Source of the DNA: Enterovibrio norvegicus DSM 15893
GTDB taxonomy: Bacteria > Pseudomonadota > Gammaproteobacteria > Enterobacterales > Vibrionaceae
Length of the DNA stretch: 64,000 nucleotides
Direction: 5' to 3'
Assembly (NCBI RefSeq): GCF_900115495.1
Contig: NZ_FOWR01000017.1
Span: 1-64,000, forward strand
Position 1 is the stretch's first letter. Each line of letters starts with the position of its first letter. The notes beneath the pieces were generated by a model. It made no database searches. It worked only from the letters and a program-made list of their open reading frames with translations, and had not been told where the DNA came from. A program made the translations under genes and the position numbers. Positions 59,047 to 64,000 of the stretch are shown piece by piece.

Positions 59047-59607
59047 GTGAAAAATGGTTTGGATACCCAACGTCGTCGCCTAATTCTTGGCGGTGCGGCG
59101 TGTGTAGTTGCGGTAGCACTACCGAATGCAGCGTTTGCGCTGCCCCTAACGGCAGGGAAACCGCGTAATTTGGCAATGACAAGCATAAACACGGGTGAGC
59201 ACCTTGATGTTTGTTATTTCAATGGCCAGCAGTACAATGAAAAAGAACTGCAAGCCCTTAACCACTTATGTCGCGATCACCGTCGAAATGTTGAAACCGA
59301 CATGGACCCACTGCTTTATGATCAACTCGCTGCAATCTGCGGGCTAGTGAGCGCCAAATCGCCGATTACTATGGTATCGGGTTATCGCTCGCCAGCAACG
59401 AATGAGATGCTAAGAAAGGGCGGTGGTGGTCAAGCGAAGAAGAGCTATCACATGACAGGGCAAGCCATGGATATCTTCATTGAAGGCGTGCCGCTCGCAA
59501 CGTTAAAAGATGCTGCTCTCTCATTAAAAGCTGGTGGTGTTGGTTATTATCCGCGAAGCGGTTTTATCCACGTTGACACGGGCCCTGTAAGGACCTGGAG
59601 AGGGTAA
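59047..59607 (+). CDS. mepK: Peptidoglycan meso-DAP endopeptidase MepK (YcbK-like, M15)
   Basis: 186 residues. Cleaves L,D-crosslinks in peptidoglycan, the bond type made by LdtD. N-terminal signal with DTQRRRLILGGAACVVAVAL (twin-arginine-like), then the M15 zinc site: VSGYRSPATN, SYHMTGQAMDIFI (His, Asp) and FIHVDTGPVRTW (His). GTG start with GGGAAG ten bases upstream. Ends in a terminator. Confidence 0.93.
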   Translation: MKNGLDTQRRRLILGGAACVVAVALPNAAFALPLTAGKPRNLAMTSINTGEHLDVCYFNGQQYNEKELQALNHLCRDHRRNVETDMDPLLYDQLAAICGLVSAKSPITMVSGYRSPATNEMLRKGGGGQAKKSYHMTGQAMDIFIEGVPLATLKDAALSLKAGGVGYYPRSGFIHVDTGPVRTWRG

Positions 59608-59642
59608 CTTCTCACGTCAGATAACCTCATCCTTTTGGGAAA

Positions 59643-59672
59643 GAGAAAGGCACATTACGTGCCTTTTTTTGT
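59643..59672 (+). terminator. Intrinsic terminator after mepK
   Basis: AAAGGCAC / GTGCCTTT stem with loop ATTAC and a run of T. Confidence 0.85.
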
Positions 59673-59725
59673 GGTCGTCTTTGACCTTTTTAACCGCGAA
59701 GTCTGCCCCTCAATGAAAGCGCACT

Positions 59726-61468
59726 TTAAACGGTTTCTGGTTCGGCCTTTTTCAGGTTCGTTGTGATGTATCGCTGACGTTTCTTCTCCTTTAGCTTAGT
59801 CATGTCCACCATGACCAAGCCATCAATACAATCTGCAAAATCTGGGTCAATATTAAAGTCAATGAACTGCACTCCCCCGGGTTCGCAAAGCTCACTGTAT
59901 TGTTTGTAAAGGGTGGGAATACCCGTTCCGAGATTGTCTAACAGTGCTTTGAGGGTTTTCAAATCTGCTGGGTAGTCATCGCCTCGAAAATGCCGAACCA
60001 ACTCATTTTCTTTTTGTGTATCCATATGGAAAGGGCGCTTAGATCGCGCGACTGACTGATCTGAACCAAAGTAGGTGCGATAAAAAAAGATAAGCAACTC
60101 TTTGGCGGGTTGCGGCAAAGCGTTACTGATGGTGACTGGGCCAAATAAATAACGATAGTGAGGGTGTTTGGTAAGGAAAGCACCTATGCCGAGCCAGAGA
60201 TACTCCAAGCTGCGTTTGCCCCAGTATTTCGGCTGAACAAAGCTGCGGCCTAATTCAAGGCCTGAATCCAGTTTTGACGTCATACCTTGTTCAAAGTTGA
60301 AAAGTGAATGTGTATACAGGGCTTCTTTACCGTGCTGCGCAATCACGGCTTGGGTATCACAGAATCGATAAGCGCCAACAATATCCAGCGCTGCTGGGTC
60401 CCAAAGCACTAAGTGGAAATAGTGTTGGTCGTACTTATCGATGTCCCTTCGCTGTCCTGTTCCCTCTCCTACAGCGCGAAAGGCCACTTCTCGTAATCGC
60501 CCTATTTCTCGCATTACATGAGACTCTGCGTGATAACGGTATAAGTAGATTTCTTTTCCATCCGGCGTCTCACCAAGGCGTTCACTTTGCGCAATCTCTT
60601 CTTTTAGCGCCAACCTTGGCTCGGGAGATGCGATGGCTGACTCGGTGGGGAACACACCCTCTTTGCCTTTACCGATGTTGTAGAGGTGTTTCTTGAACAA
60701 CTTGACGCGGGTTTTATGGGGTAAATTGGCGCTGGTGTTATAGCTTGAATAAGGAATGCTTTCACCGATAGTAAAGGTGATTTTGTTGTCCTCTTGCGCA
60801 AACATTTCATTGACGAGGAGTAAGGTTGATAGGGGCTTGTACACCAAGGAGGCCCCATAAAACATCGCCGAATTTCGCCCATCGACATGAATGGGCAAAA
60901 TAGGGGCGCTCGCTTTGCTCGCCATGCGAAGAAAACCGCTGTGCCATTCTTTATCTCTCACGCCAGTCGCGCCCAATCGCGACACTTCGCCTGCGGGGAA
61001 GATGATTATAGCCCCCTCATTACGCAGCCAAGCATCAATGTTTCTGAGGTTTTCTTTTGGCGTGCCCCCTGACATGTTGTTCACGGGGAGCAGGCAACTG
61101 TGAAGCGGTTTAATCTGCATGAGCAGGTTATTGGCGACCACTTTAACGTCAGTGCGAATCTCGCGAACCAATTTGAGTAAGGCCAAGCCATCAAGCGAGC
61201 CAATAGGGTGATTGGCGATAATGACAACGCGCCCGGTGGAAGGAATACGTTCGCGCTCTCTGTCACTCGTTGCGTAGCTGAATGTGAAGTAATCCAGAAC
61301 TTGTTCTACAAACTCAAACCCTTTGAGGTATGGGTATCGCTCGGCAAAATCGACAAAGGCTTGTTGATGCAGAAGACGTTGAAGCGTAGCGCTGACGGGG
61401 CGTGCCAACCAAGGTTTATCCGCTATCGTTGGGTATTTGTTTTCTAAAAGTGCATCGATACTAAACAT
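59726..61468 (-). CDS. olsF: Bifunctional ornithine-lipid synthase OlsF-like (acyltransferase fusion)
   Basis: 580 residues. N-terminal PlsC-like acyltransferase (about 60-300) with IANHPIGSLDGLAL (His87, Asp93) and IIIFPAGEVSRLG, then a C-terminal GNAT-like OlsB domain (about 330-540; REIGRLREVAFRAVGEGTGQR, LGRSFVQPKYWGKRSLEYLW). In Serratia and V. cholerae the fused OlsF makes ornithine lipids, phosphorus-free membrane lipids used under phosphate limitation. Start ATG 61468 follows AAAGGACC. It lies 26 bases downstream of a metallophosphoesterase gene, so the two are probably one operon. No clear Pho box was found. Confidence 0.88.
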   Translation of the reverse strand: MFSIDALLENKYPTIADKPWLARPVSATLQRLLHQQAFVDFAERYPYLKGFEFVEQVLDYFTFSYATSDRERERIPSTGRVVIIANHPIGSLDGLALLKLVREIRTDVKVVANNLLMQIKPLHSCLLPVNNMSGGTPKENLRNIDAWLRNEGAIIIFPAGEVSRLGATGVRDKEWHSGFLRMASKASAPILPIHVDGRNSAMFYGASLVYKPLSTLLLVNEMFAQEDNKITFTIGESIPYSSYNTSANLPHKTRVKLFKKHLYNIGKGKEGVFPTESAIASPEPRLALKEEIAQSERLGETPDGKEIYLYRYHAESHVMREIGRLREVAFRAVGEGTGQRRDIDKYDQHYFHLVLWDPAALDIVGAYRFCDTQAVIAQHGKEALYTHSLFNFEQGMTSKLDSGLELGRSFVQPKYWGKRSLEYLWLGIGAFLTKHPHYRYLFGPVTISNALPQPAKELLIFFYRTYFGSDQSVARSKRPFHMDTQKENELVRHFRGDDYPADLKTLKALLDNLGTGIPTLYKQYSELCEPGGVQFIDFNIDPDFADCIDGLVMVDMTKLKEKKRQRYITTNLKKAEPETV

Positions 61469-61494
61469 ACTGGTCCTTTCACTCATCATGCCGC

Positions 61495-62313
61495 TTACGC
61501 GGCCTCTTCTTCCTGAGCGGGTTGTTTGTAGGAGGCTTGTGGAAACAAGGTGTTGTATGCCGCAATTAGCTCTGGCTTTTCTGTCCACCGAATCAATTCA
61601 AGCGCGCCGTCGTCTTGTTCAATTAACGCTGTGCAGTTTTCAATCCAATCACCATCATTCAGGTACAAGGTGTCACCCATGGTTTTCATGTCTGGGTGAT
61701 GGATGTGCCCACACACGATGGCGTCAGCATTTTTTCGCTGGGCAAATTGAACTGCGGCGTTTTCGAAACGAGAGATTGCCACGTTGGCAGATTGCACACG
61801 CAGTTTGATGTAGGACGCGAGCGACCAATAAGGGAAACCAAGTTTCTGACGGATCCTCGACATCCAGCGATTGAGAAAAAGCAGAAAGTCATACCCCATA
61901 TCACCAGCGATGGCGGTCAAGCGGCTGTGGCATACCGCGCTATCAAACTCATCACCATGCACGGCCAATATCTTTTTCCCTTGCACTGTTTCGTGTATGT
62001 GATGTGCACGTACTTCTATTTTACCAAAATCGAATTTTAAGTATTTCCTTACAACATCATCATGGTTGCCTGGAATGTAGATGACGCGTGTGCCTTGGTG
62101 AGCGCGATCAATCAGGAGTGATAACACTTGGCTGTGGCTTTCTGGCCAATGGCGTGAGAATTTCATTGAATAGAAATCAACGATATCACCGACCAAAACA
62201 ATGGTGTCTGCTTGGTGGCGATGTAGAAAGTTAAGCAGGTAGTGGGCTTTGCAATCTTTGTTACCTAAATGGAGATCAGATATCCAAATCGTTCGAACGT
62301 GTATGGGGTTCAT
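61495..62313 (-). CDS. Metallophosphoesterase, LpxH-like family
   Basis: 272 residues. Calcineurin-like metal-binding motifs in order: IWISDLHLG, VLVGDIVDFY, YIPGNHDDVV, VHGDEFDS and CGHIHHPD. It resembles UDP-2,3-diacylglucosamine diphosphatase homologues, but is not the classic LpxH; the real substrate is unknown. Start ATG 62313 is chosen over two upstream ATGs by spacing to CGGA. It precedes olsF by 26 bases, which suggests a lipid-related role. Confidence 0.8.
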   Translation of the reverse strand: MNPIHVRTIWISDLHLGNKDCKAHYLLNFLHRHQADTIVLVGDIVDFYSMKFSRHWPESHSQVLSLLIDRAHQGTRVIYIPGNHDDVVRKYLKFDFGKIEVRAHHIHETVQGKKILAVHGDEFDSAVCHSRLTAIAGDMGYDFLLFLNRWMSRIRQKLGFPYWSLASYIKLRVQSANVAISRFENAAVQFAQRKNADAIVCGHIHHPDMKTMGDTLYLNDGDWIENCTALIEQDDGALELIRWTEKPELIAAYNTLFPQASYKQPAQEEEAA

Positions 62314-62581
62314 AAGCATCCGTTGATGAGTGATTAACAAGTTGATTCACGGCTTTACGCTACTGATCCTTAATGACGTTGTTGTTTCAGTGCAGTGACA
62401 AGCTGGTGGCAGGGTTCTTTCAGAGGGATGACAATCGAGGATGTACAGCAGTAACCTTATGATTATTATTGTCAAATGCCATGTATGTGCGCGCAGCACA
62501 TTGTGTGGCGTTAAACTCTTCGCGCACCCATGCTATGCTTTGCCCGTTTTCAGTATTTTTCGATAATTCACGGATTCTTTT

Positions 62582-63235
62582 ATGGCATTGAAGTTTGAAA
62601 TTGTTCCCGTTACCGGCTTTCAACAAAACTGTTCTATCGTTTGGTGCGATAAAACTCACGAAGCAGCGTTGGTTGATCCAGGCGGCGATGTGGCAAAGCT
62701 CGTCGCGAAGGTGAACGATCTGGGTGTGAATATCACAAAGGTGTTGCTGACGCATGGTCATTTAGATCACGTTGGCGGCACAGAAGAAGTCAGATCTGCC
62801 TATTCAGTGCCAGTGATTGGCCCTGAGAAACAAGATGCATTTTGGCTGCAAGCATTGCCTGCTCAAAGTGACATGTTTGGCTTTGCACGCACTGAACCGT
62901 TTGATCCTGACCAGTGGCTTCAAGACGGTGATGAAATCACCTTGGGCGAAAGCACGCTTAAAGTGATCCACACGCCGGGACACACGCCAGGTCACGTGGT
63001 GCTTGTGAGTGAAGAAGATCAATTGGCGTGGGTGGGTGATGTGCTGTTCAACGGCAGCATTGGTCGTACCGATTTTCCGAAAGGGGATCATGCGACATTG
63101 ATTAGCTCAATCAAAAACAAGCTGTTCCCACTGGGTAACGACATCACTTTCATTCCGGGACACGGTCCAACGTCGACGTTTGGTAATGAAAGAAAGAACA
63201 ACCCTTACGTGGCTGATGAAATGCCAATTTGGTGA
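62582..63235 (+). CDS. gloC: Glyoxalase II-type hydrolase GloC (YcbL-like)
   Basis: 217 residues. Type II glyoxalase that hydrolyses S-lactoylglutathione. Metallo-beta-lactamase fold with THGHLDHVGG, HTPGHTPGHVVL and WVGDVLF, and IPGHGPTSTFG at the end. In E. coli it follows mepK directly; here the OlsF operon has been placed between them on the other strand. Own promoter probable in the 268 bases upstream, which contain no other gene. Confidence 0.93.
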   Translation: MALKFEIVPVTGFQQNCSIVWCDKTHEAALVDPGGDVAKLVAKVNDLGVNITKVLLTHGHLDHVGGTEEVRSAYSVPVIGPEKQDAFWLQALPAQSDMFGFARTEPFDPDQWLQDGDEITLGESTLKVIHTPGHTPGHVVLVSEEDQLAWVGDVLFNGSIGRTDFPKGDHATLISSIKNKLFPLGNDITFIPGHGPTSTFGNERKNNPYVADEMPIW

Positions 63236-63277
63236 TACACCTCGTGTGAAAATGGCGCAGCAGCGAAGGCTGCTGTG

Positions 63278-63970
63278 TCATTGTTCTAAAGCTGAAAGCC
63301 TGCCTGCTGATGCTAAGTATTGGCGTGTTAACCCCACAAAATCTTCCAACGGCCTGTCCAGTAAATCTTCGCTAACAAAAACGTCGTAACCTAACAGTTC
63401 TCGGTTATAGGCCATGCGATTTGCCAACATCGCTACCAAGCCTTTGTAGGTTTTTCCCGTAGGAGACACATAAGGTTTATCATCAAACATCATGTCTTCT
63501 AGTGGTGTGGTGTTGGGCTCCTCTGCTCGCCGATATGCACTCAGCAATAATCCTCGTTGTTCCATAATGATATGGCTTGCTAAGCGAAAACTGATGCTGT
63601 CCAAGAGCGGTTCGTAGTCTTTCAGACGAATACCTACCCAAGGTAAAGGGTGATGCCAGCCTTCTTGCGACACACTCGGAATACCGATCTCGCGAATGTC
63701 TCGCCATTTCACGCTCCAGCCGCCTTTGGGGGTGTGATGTTGGAGGTGCATGTTTGACAGAGAGAAGGAAATTCGCTGTTCATCGATAACGCGTGAAATG
63801 TACAAACCCAAGCCACACAATAGACAAAGGCCCAAGAAGGCGGGTACAGCTTTTACCTGTGGATTTATCAGAATTAGGGACAACACGATGATGGCGAGCG
63901 CGACAACCGCGACCGTAAAGTATTTACCGACATGTTGATTCGGGGGATAAATCAGCAAATTCTTTTTCAC
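63278..63970 (-). CDS. DUF2982 membrane protein
   Basis: 230 residues. Two adjacent N-terminal membrane segments (YFTVAVVALAIIVLSLILI and AFLGLCLLCGLGLYISRVI), then a soluble domain (WSVKWRDIREIGIPSVSQEGWHHPLPW, ISFRLASHIIMEQRGLLLSAYR). A family confined to Vibrionaceae and relatives, of unknown function. Convergent with gloC. Start ATG close to the right window edge; its upstream region is not seen. Confidence 0.88.
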   Translation of the reverse strand: MKKNLLIYPPNQHVGKYFTVAVVALAIIVLSLILINPQVKAVPAFLGLCLLCGLGLYISRVIDEQRISFSLSNMHLQHHTPKGGWSVKWRDIREIGIPSVSQEGWHHPLPWVGIRLKDYEPLLDSISFRLASHIIMEQRGLLLSAYRRAEEPNTTPLEDMMFDDKPYVSPTGKTYKGLVAMLANRMAYNRELLGYDVFVSEDLLDRPLEDFVGLTRQYLASAGRLSALEQ

Positions 63971-64000
63971 TTCTGTGTGGGCTTCCTTTCTATTACTTTT

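Noticed and set aside
1-64000. CRISPR arrays, tRNA, rRNA, prophage
   Set aside because: No regularly spaced repeats, no cloverleaf with a T-loop signature and no phage structural genes were seen on reading through the window.

Overview
The window is a chromosomal segment of a marine gammaproteobacterium, almost certainly of the family Vibrionaceae. The reasons are the MukBEF condensin with its elyC-cmoM neighbours, a CsiV/mfd/PilZ/lolCDE block arranged as in Vibrio, an OlsF-type bifunctional ornithine-lipid synthase, a DUF2982 protein, and dense chemotaxis and c-di-GMP genes. Grimontia, Enterovibrio or Photobacterium are my best guesses at genus, but the genus is not established. Gene order repeatedly matches Escherichia coli (hinT-ycfL-lpoB-thiK-ycfP-ndh; comEC-msbA-lpxK-ycaR-kdsB; elyC-cmoM-mukFEB; ldtD-mepK-gloC), so most of the window is conserved core genome.

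Layout. 1-315: the end of an IS3-family element with a truncated orfA. 316-1051: no recognisable gene. 1052-7847: an accessory-looking stretch with a globin/membrane/pentapeptide fusion, two methyltransferases, two GNAT acetyltransferases, pyrC, a frameshifted DUF2809 gene and small conserved proteins. 8011-10014: a chemoreceptor. 10467-17434: hinT, lipoproteins including the PBP1B activator LpoB, a ThiK-like kinase, ycfP and ndh behind a perfect FNR-type site. 17527-19848: a CHASE-GGDEF-EAL protein. 20187-25745: a GNAT, csiV, mfd and a PilZ protein. 26097-29231: lolCDE. 29570-36152: DUF2062 protein, comEC, msbA-lpxK-ycaR-kdsB. 36257-44568: elyC, then cmoM and mukFEB. 44651-51624: a second chemoreceptor, GNAT, Asp/Glu racemase, REC-EAL regulator, DMT exporter, MarR regulator. 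51968-56917: a Fur-type iron operon (imelysin, di-haem cytochrome, second imelysin, DUF1513). 57019-59607: LdtD and MepK. 59726-62313: OlsF and a metallophosphoesterase. 62582-63970: gloC and a DUF2982 gene.

Functional themes. Envelope construction dominates: lipoprotein sorting (LolCDE), LPS precursor and export (LpxK, KdsB, MsbA), peptidoglycan synthase activators for both branches (LpoB for PBP1B, CsiV for PBP1A), crosslink editing (LdtD, MepK, ElyC) and phosphorus-free membrane lipids (OlsF). Signalling is represented by two chemoreceptors, two c-di-GMP enzymes and a PilZ protein. Regulatory sites readable from sequence are a PurR-like operator before pyrC, an FNR box over the ndh promoter and two Fur boxes before the imelysin operon.

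I see no CRISPR array, tRNA, rRNA or prophage. The least ordinary items are the globin/pentapeptide fusion, the iron operon with two imelysins that differ at the GxHxxE motif, and the frameshift in the DUF2809 gene.
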